From the NCBI GenBank assembly GCA_947624865.1, contig CANQMH010000010.1, positions 1 through 35,512 of the forward strand: a stretch of DNA of 35,512 nt, read 5' to 3'. Positions 7,984 through 15,114 of the stretch are shown one piece after another; position 1 is the first letter of the stretch; each line of letters opens with the position of its first letter. Under the pieces are notes generated by a model. That model made no database searches, was not told the DNA's origin, and worked only from the letters and a program-made list of their open reading frames with translations. Made by a program: the position numbers and the translations under genes. Source of the DNA: an uncultured Clostridia bacterium. Its GTDB lineage: Bacteria; Bacillota; Clostridia; Oscillospirales; Acutalibacteraceae.

Positions 7984-8280
7984 TTACGTCAAAAGATATA
8001 TAAGCGCAAGCAAAAGCGTAGGGTCTGCTTTTTCATCCATCAGAAGTACAATTAAAAGCAAAATCAGGCTTTGCTCCTTATTTTTAAACATTATATCAAG
8101 CAAACTGCCTGTATTTTCCGTACTTGTTTCCTGCAATTGAGTTACATTAGCATCAGCTTTAGGCTTGGGTTCTTCCTTTCGTTCATTCTTTTGACTTGTA
8201 CTTTGAGTGCCGCTGTAAAAAGGCGTGCGGCGATTCATTTGCTGTGCTCTTGTAAAGGCTTCTTCTTCAAAGCTCGGCAT
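7984..8280 (-). CDS. Small protein of unknown function with hydrophobic C-terminus
   Basis: A 98-residue protein I do not recognise by name. The N-terminal two thirds is polar (PSFEEEAFTRAQQM, then a Lys/Glu/Thr/Gln-rich stretch without predicted structure). The last 40 residues are hydrophobic in two short runs, LILLLIVLLM and LLLALIYLLT, separated by DEKADPT, which suggests a membrane-associated helical hairpin. The ATG at 8280 has a strong GGAGGTGA just upstream, so it is chosen over the track start at 8298. It follows the 113-residue gene by 14 bases, in the same small operon. The strong ribosome binding site and consistent codon use support it as a real gene. Confidence 0.72.
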   Translation of the reverse strand: MPSFEEEAFTRAQQMNRRTPFYSGTQSTSQKNERKEEPKPKADANVTQLQETSTENTGSLLDIMFKNKEQSLILLLIVLLMDEKADPTLLLALIYLLT

Positions 8281-8294
8281 ATTTTCACCTCCCG

Positions 8295-8636
8295 TCAAAA
8301 GAACAATCCGTTGTCCTTCAGCAGAGGAATGATTTTAATAAATTTAATCATTTTTTCTGCCTGGTCAAGCTTATGTTGTTTTTCAGGACTGAGAAATGGT
8401 CTGAGGGAATTAAGCAAAAGGGTCGTTTCGTCGTCGCTTTTGACTGATCTCATAACAGGTGCAAGGCGTGTTATTGTTTTAAGCATATCGTCCCCCAATA
8501 CATCCGATTGAGCAGCAAGGGCAGGCTTTGGCGGTTCGGGTTTTGACAGACCAAGCTGTTCGCCAAGACTCTGCACCTGCTTGAGTGCATCGGGGTCACT
8601 TAATATCTGGTTGATTTTATCTTGAATTTCGGACAT
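8295..8636 (-). CDS. Small helical protein of unknown function
   Basis: A 113-residue protein, apparently all-helical and cytoplasmic. Its N-terminus, SEIQDKINQILSDPDALKQVQSL, resembles the C-terminal part of the neighbouring 81-residue protein (ESVLNDPEKAKQILNSP). This is a short helix-DP-helix motif similar in form to STI1/Hop-type DP repeats. The middle is Pro/Ala-rich, followed by a helical segment with LNSLRPFLSPEKQHKLDQ. The start ATG at 8636 has GGGAG four bases upstream; the track start at 8663 has nothing comparable. It is followed 14 bases later by the 98-residue gene. Function unknown. Confidence 0.72.
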   Translation of the reverse strand: MSEIQDKINQILSDPDALKQVQSLGEQLGLSKPEPPKPALAAQSDVLGDDMLKTITRLAPVMRSVKSDDETTLLLNSLRPFLSPEKQHKLDQAEKMIKFIKIIPLLKDNGLFF

Positions 8637-8757
8637 TTTACTCCCGTCCCTTTCTGCCCACAAAAGTATTTATTTGATACACGTTTTGTCTATGGGCAGA
8701 CAAGGTGTATAGTGCGGTTTGCCCGGAAATTTCTTCGGGCGTAAATATACGGAACAA

Positions 8758-9003
8758 TTATTTATTCTGCTCTCCGCCGAGCAGTTTAATCAAAGCCTGT
8801 GCCTGCGGACTGTTGAGAATTTGTTTGGCTTTCTCAGGGTCGTTAAGAACCGATTCAATCTTCTTTTTCTGATTGCTGTCTGCATTTTTCAGCATATCCT
8901 GAACATTTCCCTGTTTTGCTGCATTCTTAATCTGTCCCTCAGATACGCCTAAACGCTGAGACAGTTCATTGAGCAATTTATTTACGTTATTATTATCAGC
9001 CAT
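8758..9003 (-). CDS. Small helical protein of unknown function
   Basis: An 81-residue, highly charged helical protein. It begins MADNNNVNKLLNELSQRLGV, continues with SEGQIKNAAKQGNVQDML, and ends in a DP-type motif, SVLNDPEKAKQILNSPQAQ, followed by LIKLLGG. I recall similar short proteins in Ruminococcaceae genomes but know of no assigned function. The ribosome binding site is GAGGTG, seven bases before the ATG. It is divergent from the phosphodiesterase gene with only 57 bases between. About 120 bases separate it from the 113-residue gene, so the two may or may not share a transcript. The C-terminal motif resemblance suggests a functional link. Confidence 0.75.
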   Translation of the reverse strand: MADNNNVNKLLNELSQRLGVSEGQIKNAAKQGNVQDMLKNADSNQKKKIESVLNDPEKAKQILNSPQAQALIKLLGGEQNK

Positions 9004-9060
9004 AAAAACACCTCAACATATGTTATGCCGTATTTTTTATTTTAGAACGGAGTTTTGTAA

Positions 9061-9531
9061 ATGCGTATTTTAGTTATATCCGATACCCACGGAGATTTGA
9101 ATACACTTATAAGAGTTGTCAATTCGCAGCCTTCCGCTGAAATTATTGTTCACTGCGGCGACGGCGAGGAGCAGATGCAATTTTTAAAGGATAACTACAA
9201 AGATAAAATGATTGTCGGAGTAAAAGGCAACTGCGACTGGGGCAGTACTCTTCCGTCAAAAGAAATATTAAATGTATGCGGCAAAAAAATTTTTATCACT
9301 CATGGACATCTTTATAATGCAAAAATCGGATATTATCAGATTATGAGCGCGGCAAGAGAAGAAAAAGCAGACATTCTGCTGTTTGGCCACACTCACAATG
9401 CAATGACATATTACGAGGACGGACTGTATATGCTTAATCCCGGCTCTTGTCACGGATATATGGCAAGCTACGGATATGTGGATATAACCGATAAGGGCGA
9501 CATAGTTACGAATACTGTTGCCATAAAATAA
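9061..9531 (+). CDS. YfcE/MJ0936-type metallophosphoesterase
   Basis: A 156-residue calcineurin-like phosphoesterase. The metal-binding motifs are complete and in order: ISDTHGD at the N-terminus, HCGDGE, KGNCDWG (the usual GNHD/GNCD position), THGHLY and FGHTHNA. The length matches the small YfcE/MJ0936 family of cytoplasmic phosphodiesterases, whose members cleave phosphodiester model substrates in vitro and whose natural substrate is mostly unknown. GGAG lies eight bases before the ATG. In many Firmicutes a homologue follows the RdgB pyrophosphatase gene; that partner is absent here. holB follows after 54 bases with its own candidate promoter. Confidence 0.93.
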   Translation: MRILVISDTHGDLNTLIRVVNSQPSAEIIVHCGDGEEQMQFLKDNYKDKMIVGVKGNCDWGSTLPSKEILNVCGKKIFITHGHLYNAKIGYYQIMSAAREEKADILLFGHTHNAMTYYEDGLYMLNPGSCHGYMASYGYVDITDKGDIVTNTVAIK

Positions 9532-9534
9532 ATG

Positions 9535-9562
9535 TGGAAAATAATCAAATTTATGATATAAT
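9535..9562 (+). promoter_or_regulatory. Candidate promoter for holB
   Basis: A TATAAT preceded by TG (extended -10), 16 bases after a weak -35 (TGGAAA). It starts just beyond the phosphodiesterase stop codon. Confidence 0.5.
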
Positions 9563-9585
9563 TAATTATTGCGGAGGTGTCTGTT

Positions 9586-10449
9586 TTGAATTTAAGCGGT
9601 TTTGACTTTGATGAAAGCGCAAAAAAGATTATCGGAACGCTTGATAATAACGGAAGAATACCTCACGCAATAGTAATCGAAAGCAAGGACAAAAGCAAAG
9701 CTCTTGCGGCGGCAAAATTTCTTTCAATGTATGCTGTATGTATATCGGAAAATAGACCGTGCGGCGTGTGCGCACAATGTCATAAGGCAGAACAGGCGGT
9801 TCACGCCGACATAAAATATGCTTATCCTGAAAAAAAGTCAAAGACCTATTCAATTGACCAGATGCGTGATATTGCAAAAGACGCTTACATATGTCCAAAC
9901 GAAGCAAATGCAAAAATTTACATTTTTGAAGAGGCGGACAACAGATTGTCTGTGATTGCGCAAAATTCATTTTTAAAACTGCTTGAGGAACCGCCGCAGA
10001 ATGTATATTTTATTCTGCTTTGTGAAAATGCAAAAAGACTGCTTGATACAATTTTGTCGCGTTGTACCGTGATTACGCTTAAAAGCAGTACAAGCTTTGA
10101 TGAAACTGCGGTGCAAAACGCAAAAAATATTGTAAACGGTATCTTGTCATCACGAGAATATGATTTGCTGCTGGCATCAAATTCACTTTGCGACAAAGAG
10201 AAAGCAGATGAAACTCTTGCAGCTGTAAAACTTATTTTACGCGACGGAATGGCTGTGCTTTCCGGAGCAGACGCAGTATTTGATGCAGCTCTCGGCAAAT
10301 CGCTTGCGGCACGGTTTACAAATGGAAAGCTGATCGAGATGATTGAGCTTACAGAAAATGCAAAAATAAAAATAACAGAGAATATTAACATAAATCTGCT
10401 GACAACTTGGTTATGCGGAGAATACAGGAGGATTTCATGGCAGAGGTAA
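9586..10449 (+). CDS. holB: DNA polymerase III, delta' subunit
   Basis: A 287-residue clamp-loader subunit. Visible are the zinc-module cysteines around RPCGVCAQCHKAE, YSIDQMRDI, the Walker-B-like region IYIFEEADNRLS, NSFLKLLEEPP, typical of HolB/DnaX AAA+ proteins, and the SRC motif in DTILSRCTVI. As in other delta' subunits, no functional P-loop is seen. Delta' works with delta and tau/gamma to load the sliding clamp. The start is probably the TTG at 9586: GGAGG ends eight bases before it, whereas the track GTG at 9577 overlaps that GGAGG. The last 13 bases overlap ricT, which points to translational coupling, as in the holB-yaaT pair of B. subtilis. Confidence 0.93.
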   Translation: MNLSGFDFDESAKKIIGTLDNNGRIPHAIVIESKDKSKALAAAKFLSMYAVCISENRPCGVCAQCHKAEQAVHADIKYAYPEKKSKTYSIDQMRDIAKDAYICPNEANAKIYIFEEADNRLSVIAQNSFLKLLEEPPQNVYFILLCENAKRLLDTILSRCTVITLKSSTSFDETAVQNAKNIVNGILSSREYDLLLASNSLCDKEKADETLAAVKLILRDGMAVLSGADAVFDAALGKSLAARFTNGKLIEMIELTENAKIKITENININLLTTWLCGEYRRISWQR

Positions 10450-11303
10450 TTGGAGTTCGATTTAAAGAGGTGGGAAAGGTTTACTACTTTGACCCTCTTG
10501 ACAATAAACTTAATACAGGAGATATGGTCGTTGTTGAAACAGCCAGAGGACTTGAATGCGGAGAGGTTGCAACTGCTAATAAAACTATTGATGACTCGGA
10601 GCTTGCGTACCCGCTTAAACCGCTGATAAGAATTGCGGATGAAAACGACTTGCTTCACCTTGCAGAAAACAAGCTTAAAGAAAAGGAAGCATACAAAATC
10701 TGCGAGCAAAAAATTGCTGACCATAATCTTGATATGAAGCTCGTTAATGTTGAATACACATTTGACAACAACAAAATATTATTTTATTTTACCGCCGACG
10801 GCAGAGTTGATTTCCGCGCGCTTGTAAAAGACCTTGCGTCTGTTTTCAGAACAAGAATTGAACTCAGACAAATAGGCGTAAGAGATGAAGCTAAAATGCT
10901 CGGTGGTTTGGGAATTTGCGGCAAACCGTTCTGCTGTGCAAGTTTTATGGGTGAATTTATGCCCGTTTCAATCAAAATGGCTAAGGAGCAGGGACTGTCG
11001 CTGTCTCCTGTCAAAATTTCAGGAACCTGCGGCAGACTTATGTGCTGTCTGAAATACGAGCAGGACGCATACACCGACCTGCTTAAAAAAACTCCCAAGA
11101 TAGGCGCAATTGTCAATACTCCCGAGGGCAAGGGTCTGGTGGTTGATAACAATCTTATTGCGGGAACGCTTAAAGTAAAGCTCAACAGTTCTCCCGATGA
11201 CGTTGCACCCAAGACCTTTACTGTAAAACAATGCAAGCTTGTAAAAGACGGCTATATAAAAATTGATAAAAAAGAGATTGAAGAACTAAAAGGTCTTGAA
11301 TAA
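10437..11303 (+). CDS. ricT: PSP1-domain protein RicT (YaaT)
   Basis: A 288-residue protein of the PSP1/YaaT family. It has the N-terminal IGVRFKEVGKVYYFDP and six conserved cysteines in two groups, GICGKPFCC (161, 166, 167) and GTCGRLMCC (198, 203, 204). In B. subtilis, RicT (YaaT) forms a complex with RicA and RicF that binds [4Fe-4S] clusters, assists RNase Y and favours biofilm and sporulation phosphorelay functions. The start ATG at 10437 has AGGAGG five bases upstream; it lies inside the end of holB. The short form of the YaaT/YabA/YabB order is kept here, but yabA is replaced by a ferredoxin gene. Confidence 0.94.
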   Translation: MAEVIGVRFKEVGKVYYFDPLDNKLNTGDMVVVETARGLECGEVATANKTIDDSELAYPLKPLIRIADENDLLHLAENKLKEKEAYKICEQKIADHNLDMKLVNVEYTFDNNKILFYFTADGRVDFRALVKDLASVFRTRIELRQIGVRDEAKMLGGLGICGKPFCCASFMGEFMPVSIKMAKEQGLSLSPVKISGTCGRLMCCLKYEQDAYTDLLKKTPKIGAIVNTPEGKGLVVDNNLIAGTLKVKLNSSPDDVAPKTFTVKQCKLVKDGYIKIDKKEIEELKGLE

Positions 11304-11401
11304 AAGTAAAATTTTTATCTTATCATAATATTTAAAAATTAAATTCAATGCCAAATAAACTTTTATTATTTGTAAAAATCCGAAAAATATTCCCAAAACA
11401 A

Positions 11402-11429
11402 TTGCATTTTTTAAAATATATGTTACAAT
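11402..11429 (+). promoter_or_regulatory. SigA-type promoter for the ferredoxin gene
   Basis: -35 TTGCAT, 16-nt spacer and -10 TACAAT, about 30 bases before the start codon. Confidence 0.65.
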
Positions 11430-11462
11430 AAAGGTGAAATCTTTGAAGGAGGTGTTCCCCCT

Positions 11463-11633
11463 ATGGCATACGTTATTAATGATGAGTGCATCCAGTGCGG
11501 CGCTTGTGCTGATGCTTGTCCTTGTTCTGCTATTTCAGAGGGTGACGGCAAATACGTTATCGACGCTGATGCATGTGCAGATTGCGGTTCTTGTGCCGAT
11601 GTTTGCCCGGTTGGCGCTCCTCAGGAGGCATAA
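11463..11633 (+). CDS. Clostridial-type 2[4Fe-4S] ferredoxin
   Basis: A 56-residue gene below the ORF-track cut-off; the track instead lists a shadow frame at 11434-11649. It carries two complete cluster motifs, CIQCGACADACP and CADCGSCADVCPVGAP, at residues 9-20 and 38-52, arranged as in the Clostridium pasteurianum ferredoxin. There is one additional cysteine straight after the first motif (CPCSA, where CPV is more common). It carries low-potential electrons in the cytoplasm for enzymes such as pyruvate:ferredoxin oxidoreductase and hydrogenase. AAGGAGGTG sits seven bases before the ATG. It has its own promoter and terminator, so it is monocistronic and probably highly expressed. Confidence 0.97.
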   Translation: MAYVINDECIQCGACADACPCSAISEGDGKYVIDADACADCGSCADVCPVGAPQEA

Positions 11634-11657
11634 TCAAGGGTTGACCTAATAATTTCA

Positions 11658-11689
11658 AACGGCAAGGGTTTTTCCCTTGCCGTTTTAAT
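11658..11689 (+). terminator. Intrinsic terminator after the ferredoxin gene
   Basis: An 11-bp perfect stem (AACGGCAAGGG and complement) with a five-T loop, followed by TTAATTTT. Confidence 0.9.
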
Positions 11690-11698
11690 TTTATGCAC

Positions 11699-11727
11699 TT
11701 GCCGTCAGAAAGGTTAAGTAGTATAAT
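11699..11727 (+). promoter_or_regulatory. SigA-type promoter for trmN6-rsmI-folC
   Basis: -35 TTGCCG, 17-nt spacer and -10 TATAAT. The predicted leader of about 90 bases holds a long inverted repeat. Confidence 0.65.
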
Positions 11728-11754
11728 AATAAAATAACTTTTATTTGTATTGTA

Positions 11755-11806
11755 TTAATCTCAATAATAACACACAAAAGATTTTTCGCATATTATTTGA
11801 GATTAA
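11755..11806 (+). repeat. Inverted repeat in the trmN6 leader
   Basis: TTAATCTCAATAATA and, 21 bases later, TATTATTTGAGATTAA form a 15-bp stem with a single-base bulge. It ends a few bases before the AAAGGA ribosome binding site. No T-tract follows, so it is not a standard terminator. Confidence 0.75.
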
Positions 11807-11821
11807 CGTAAAGGAAAATAT

Positions 11822-12568
11822 ATGAAAAACATTCATCTTGAACCTCTCGGAAACGGAATAAGTATTTATGTGTCGGACAGCTATCATTTTTCAACCGATA
11901 CAATTCTGCTTGCCGATTTTTCAAAACCTCAGGGGCGCAAAAAATGCGCTGAACTGGGCACAGGCTGCGGAACGATTCCTCTTTTGTGGTGCAGACAAAA
12001 CATAAATCTTGAAATATCAGCCGTTGAAATACAAGAGGACGCCTGCACGCTTGCGCAGCAAAGCGTTGATTATAATAATCTCGGCGAAAATATAAAGATT
12101 ATAAACGCCGATTTAAGAAGCCTTAATGGATTACTGAACTTCGGGTACTATGACCTTGTGGTATGTAATCCCCCATACAAAATCGGAGGAAGCGGAATTA
12201 CTAATCCACAAAACTCAAAGCATATTGCAAGGCACGAGGTTGAATGTACGCTTGACGATGTGTGTGAAAGCGCGTCAAAGCTATTGCAGTTTGGAGGACG
12301 GTTCTGTATATGCCAGCGTCCCGAACGGCTTGCGGATGTTATGGAGTCTATGCGGAAATTCTCAATTGAGCCGAAAACACTCAGATTGGTGCAGCAGAGA
12401 ATCAGCAAAGCACCCAAGCTCTTTTTACTTGAGGGCAGACGAGGAGGCAACCGAGGATTTCTAAATGTTCTGCCCTCATTGTTTATTGAAGATGAAAACG
12501 GCAATTTTTCCGAAGAGATGATGAAAATTTACGGCAGCTATAAAACTCCTGCCGAACCGAAAGGATAA
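11822..12568 (+). CDS. trmN6: tRNA1(Val) (adenine(37)-N6)-methyltransferase-like protein (YabB/TrmN6)
   Basis: A 248-residue SAM-dependent methyltransferase. It has motif I ELGTGCGTIPLL, the acidic end of the next strand in AVEIQEDA, and the N6-adenine catalytic motif NPPYKIGGSG. In E. coli, YfiC/TrmN6 methylates A37 of tRNA1(Val); the Firmicute YabB homologue is assigned by similarity. The C-terminal region includes KAPKLFLLEGRRGG, typical of this family. AAAGGA lies before the ATG. rsmI starts three bases after its stop, as in B. subtilis, where yabB also lies near rsmI. Confidence 0.92.
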   Translation: MKNIHLEPLGNGISIYVSDSYHFSTDTILLADFSKPQGRKKCAELGTGCGTIPLLWCRQNINLEISAVEIQEDACTLAQQSVDYNNLGENIKIINADLRSLNGLLNFGYYDLVVCNPPYKIGGSGITNPQNSKHIARHEVECTLDDVCESASKLLQFGGRFCICQRPERLADVMESMRKFSIEPKTLRLVQQRISKAPKLFLLEGRRGGNRGFLNVLPSLFIEDENGNFSEEMMKIYGSYKTPAEPKG

Positions 12569-12571
12569 AAT

Positions 12572-13396
12572 ATGAGCGGAATTTTATATGTTACCGGCAC
12601 ACCAATAGGCAACTTGTCCGATTTGTCTCCCCGTGCGGTACAAACTCTTGAAAGCGTTGATTTTATTGCGGCAGAGGACACCAGAGTTACATTGAAACTG
12701 TTAAATCACTTCGGCATAAAAAAGCCTATGGTCAGTTATTTTGAGCATAATAAGCGTGAGCGCGGAGAGATTATCTGCAAAAGAATTATGCAGGGTGAAA
12801 ACTGTGCAATAGTTACCGATGCAGGAATGCCGTGCATCTCCGACCCGGGAGAGGACTTGATTAAGCTATGTGAGGAATACGGAATAAAAACAGTTGTAAT
12901 TCCGGGTCCGAGTGCCGTGATCTCCGCTCTTGCAGTATCGGGACTTGAAACAGGGCGATTTACCTTTGAGGGATTTTTAAGCGTAAATAAAAAGAGCCGA
13001 AACGAACATCTTCAGTCTCTCAAAAATGAACAGCGCACTATGATTTTTTATGAAGCACCTCACAAGCTCCCCTCTACCCTGAGAGATCTATATTCATCTT
13101 TCGGTGACAGAAAACTGTCCATTGTGCGTGAGCTTACAAAAATCCATGAGGAAGTAATCCGCACTACCACAAAATTTGCGGCAGAAAACTATGCCGACGG
13201 AAGCCTCAAGGGAGAATTTGTGCTTGTGCTTGAGGGTGCGCCAAAAAATAACGATAACGAGGACTATACGTTGGAATTTGCCGTTCAAACGGCAAGGAAA
13301 CTGATTGAAAGCGGAGAAAAGGCCACCGAAGCGGCAAAACAGGCGGCATTGATTACCGGCTTTAAGAAAAATGAAATTTACAGGGAGCTGTTGTGA
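12572..13396 (+). CDS. rsmI: 16S rRNA (cytidine(1402)-2'-O)-methyltransferase
   Basis: A 274-residue tetrapyrrole-methylase-fold enzyme, the usual length for RsmI. It methylates the ribose of C1402 in 16S rRNA, tuning the decoding centre. Recognisable blocks are YVTGTPIGNLSDLSPRAV, AAEDTRVTLKLLNHF, DAGMPCISDPGEDL, IPGPSAVISALAVSGL and FYEAPHKL. AAAGGA seven bases before the ATG is its ribosome binding site, overlapping the end of trmN6. The final TGA overlaps the folC ATG by one base, so these genes are translationally coupled. Confidence 0.97.
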   Translation: MSGILYVTGTPIGNLSDLSPRAVQTLESVDFIAAEDTRVTLKLLNHFGIKKPMVSYFEHNKRERGEIICKRIMQGENCAIVTDAGMPCISDPGEDLIKLCEEYGIKTVVIPGPSAVISALAVSGLETGRFTFEGFLSVNKKSRNEHLQSLKNEQRTMIFYEAPHKLPSTLRDLYSSFGDRKLSIVRELTKIHEEVIRTTTKFAAENYADGSLKGEFVLVLEGAPKNNDNEDYTLEFAVQTARKLIESGEKATEAAKQAALITGFKKNEIYRELL

Positions 13397-14688
13397 TGAC
13401 ATACGAAAATGCACTTGAAAAAATTCATTCACTGCTCACCTTTGGTTCAAGACCGGGACTTGACCGTATTCTCACCCTGCTTGACCGAATGGGCAACCCT
13501 CAGGAAAAGCTAAAGTATGTTCACGTCGCAGGAACAAACGGCAAAGGTTCTGTATGTGCAATGATTTCTTCGGTGCTTGTTGCCGCAGGCTATAAAACAG
13601 GGCTTTTCATTTCTCCGTATATTACCGATTTTCGTGAGAGAATACAGATTAACAATACGATGATAAGCAAGGAAGAGCTTGTTTGCGCCGTTGAAAATAC
13701 TTTTCCTCTTGTTGAAAAACTACAGAGCGAGGGAATTGTCATTACCGAATTTGAGTATGTAAATGCACTACAGTTTTATATTCACGCAAAGGAGGAGTGC
13801 GACATAGTAGTCCTTGAAACAGGTATGGGCGGTCTGCTTGATTGTACAAATGTTATCAAAGCTCCGCTCTGTTCGGTTATTACAACAATAGGGCTTGACC
13901 ATACGGCTGTTCTGGGAGATACCATTGAAAAAATCACCGAGCAAAAGTGCGGAATTCTCAAGCCAAATTCAATTGCCGTAACCTCAAAACAGGAAATGTG
14001 CGTGATGGATATTATAGAAAACACCGCGCGCAAAGTTAAAATTCCACTCGCAAAAAGTGAAAATATTAAAATTAATGTTAAAAGCAGTACCTTGGACGGA
14101 AGTGTTTTTGAATACAATAAAAATGAGTTTACTCTTGGTCTTGCAGGGGAACATCAGCTTGAAAACGCTAAAACCGCGCTTGCCGCAATTGAGGTTCTGC
14201 GGTTAAACGGTATGATAGATGTGTCCGACAACCATATTCAGCGCGGTTTTGCAAACGCTTCAAATCCCGCAAGGCTTGAGCTGTTAAGCAAAAGTCCCGT
14301 TGTCATTCTTGACGGAGCGCATAATCCTAACGGCGTTGAGGCTCTTAAAAATGCTGTCAGCAGATTTTTACCTGATAAATATATAATAGGAATTATGGGA
14401 ATGCTTGCCGACAAGGATATTGACAATTCGCTGAAACTGCTCGGCGGCACGTTTGATGAGATTTTTACCGTGCCTGTAGATAATCCGAGAGCGCTTTCAT
14501 CTGAAGAGCTTGCAAATAAATGTGAAAAATATTTTGATGTTGTTGAGAGTTTTGAAAACCGTGAAACCGCCTTTGATACTGTTTTTGAAAGGTCAAAGGA
14601 AAAAGACGGCGCGGTGGTTGTGTTCGGCTCGCTTTATCTTGCAGGAGAAATCCGCCCATACATTTCAGAAAAATTTGGGCATATCTAA
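13396..14688 (+). CDS. folC: Folylpolyglutamate synthase / dihydrofolate synthase
   Basis: A 430-residue Mur-ligase-family enzyme that adds glutamates to folates, and in many bacteria also makes dihydrofolate from dihydropteroate. Features are the P-loop HVAGTNGKGSVCAM, SPYITDFRERIQIN, LETGMGGLLDCTNV, TTIGLDHTAVLG and ILDGAHNPNGVEAL. The track begins at a GTG (13393); the ATG at 13396 shares its first base with the rsmI stop and is preceded by AGGGAG, so it is preferred. The gene ends this operon; a hairpin with a T-tract lies some 70 bases further on, in the spoIIA leader. Confidence 0.96.
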   Translation: MTYENALEKIHSLLTFGSRPGLDRILTLLDRMGNPQEKLKYVHVAGTNGKGSVCAMISSVLVAAGYKTGLFISPYITDFRERIQINNTMISKEELVCAVENTFPLVEKLQSEGIVITEFEYVNALQFYIHAKEECDIVVLETGMGGLLDCTNVIKAPLCSVITTIGLDHTAVLGDTIEKITEQKCGILKPNSIAVTSKQEMCVMDIIENTARKVKIPLAKSENIKINVKSSTLDGSVFEYNKNEFTLGLAGEHQLENAKTALAAIEVLRLNGMIDVSDNHIQRGFANASNPARLELLSKSPVVILDGAHNPNGVEALKNAVSRFLPDKYIIGIMGMLADKDIDNSLKLLGGTFDEIFTVPVDNPRALSSEELANKCEKYFDVVESFENRETAFDTVFERSKEKDGAVVVFGSLYLAGEIRPYISEKFGHI

Positions 14689-14693
14689 AATAT

Positions 14694-14720
14694 ATCGACA
14701 ATTTTTATATGTCTTATAAT
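14694..14720 (+). promoter_or_regulatory. Candidate Spo0A-activated promoter of the spoIIA operon
   Basis: ATCGACAA at 14694-14701 matches the reverse complement of the 0A box (TTCGACAA) at seven of eight bases. It sits where a -35 would lie, 13 bases before a TATAAT at 14715-14720. Spo0A~P is known to activate spoIIA in Bacillus and Clostridium. No convincing SigH promoter was seen. Confidence 0.5.
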
Positions 14721-14756
14721 AAAAATAATAATACAACAGAATAAAACAAATTTTTT

Positions 14757-14795
14757 ACTCCATACTAATTATGATAGGTATGGAGTTATTTTTTT
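14757..14795 (+). terminator. Intrinsic terminator in the folC-spoIIAA gap
   Basis: A 9-bp stem (ACTCCATAC/GTATGGAGT) with a 12-nt loop, followed by TATTTTTTT. It ends only 16 bases before spoIIAA, downstream of the candidate promoter, so it may both end the folC transcript and attenuate spoIIA. Confidence 0.8.
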
Positions 14796-14811
14796 GTAAA
14801 GGGATGTTTAA

Positions 14812-15114
14812 ATGCTTAAAACAGAATTCAAAAATAATATTCTGACTGCGTACATAGACGGCGAAATAGACCATGATACAGCTGCCAAAATCCGTTCCCG
14901 AATTGACGGAGCGGCGCAGTCGCTGAAACCCGGACTGTTATGTCTTGATTTTTCCGGAGTATCGTTTATGGATTCTTCGGGCATAGGTCTTGTAATGGGG
15001 CGATACCGTCAGATGAAAATGCTCGGCGGTGCGCTTAGAGTAATAAACATTCCCGAAAGTATGTATAAAATTTTTGCAATGTCGGGAATTGAAAGTCTGG
15101 GGGTGCTGAGATGA
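14812..15114 (+). CDS. spoIIAA: Anti-sigma F factor antagonist SpoIIAA
   Basis: A 100-residue STAS-domain protein. The phosphorylatable serine lies in the conserved FMDSSGIGLVMGRY loop. Dephosphorylated SpoIIAA binds SpoIIAB and frees SigF in the forespore; SpoIIAB phosphorylates and so inactivates it. The ribosome binding site is AAAGGG. The last four bases (ATGA) overlap the spoIIAB start. Together with the next two genes it forms the full spoIIA operon, which marks the organism as a likely endospore former. Confidence 0.97.
   Translation: MLKTEFKNNILTAYIDGEIDHDTAAKIRSRIDGAAQSLKPGLLCLDFSGVSFMDSSGIGLVMGRYRQMKMLGGALRVINIPESMYKIFAMSGIESLGVLR

Noticed and set aside
8719-8745. Hairpin GCCCG/CGGGC after the 81-residue small-protein gene
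   Set aside because: The stem is only five base pairs and no T-tract follows on the minus strand, so I did not call a terminator.
9918-10724. 268-residue minus-strand ORF across holB and ricT
   Set aside because: It is antisense to two well-recognised genes, has no good ribosome binding site and no recognisable domain.
11434-11649. 71-residue ORF-track entry over the ferredoxin
   Set aside because: It is a shadow in another frame; the true gene at 11463 has a strong ribosome binding site and two complete cluster motifs.
14640-14690. SigH-type promoter for spoIIA (AGGAGAAAT in the end of folC)
   Set aside because: A GAAT-type -10 at proper spacing is missing.
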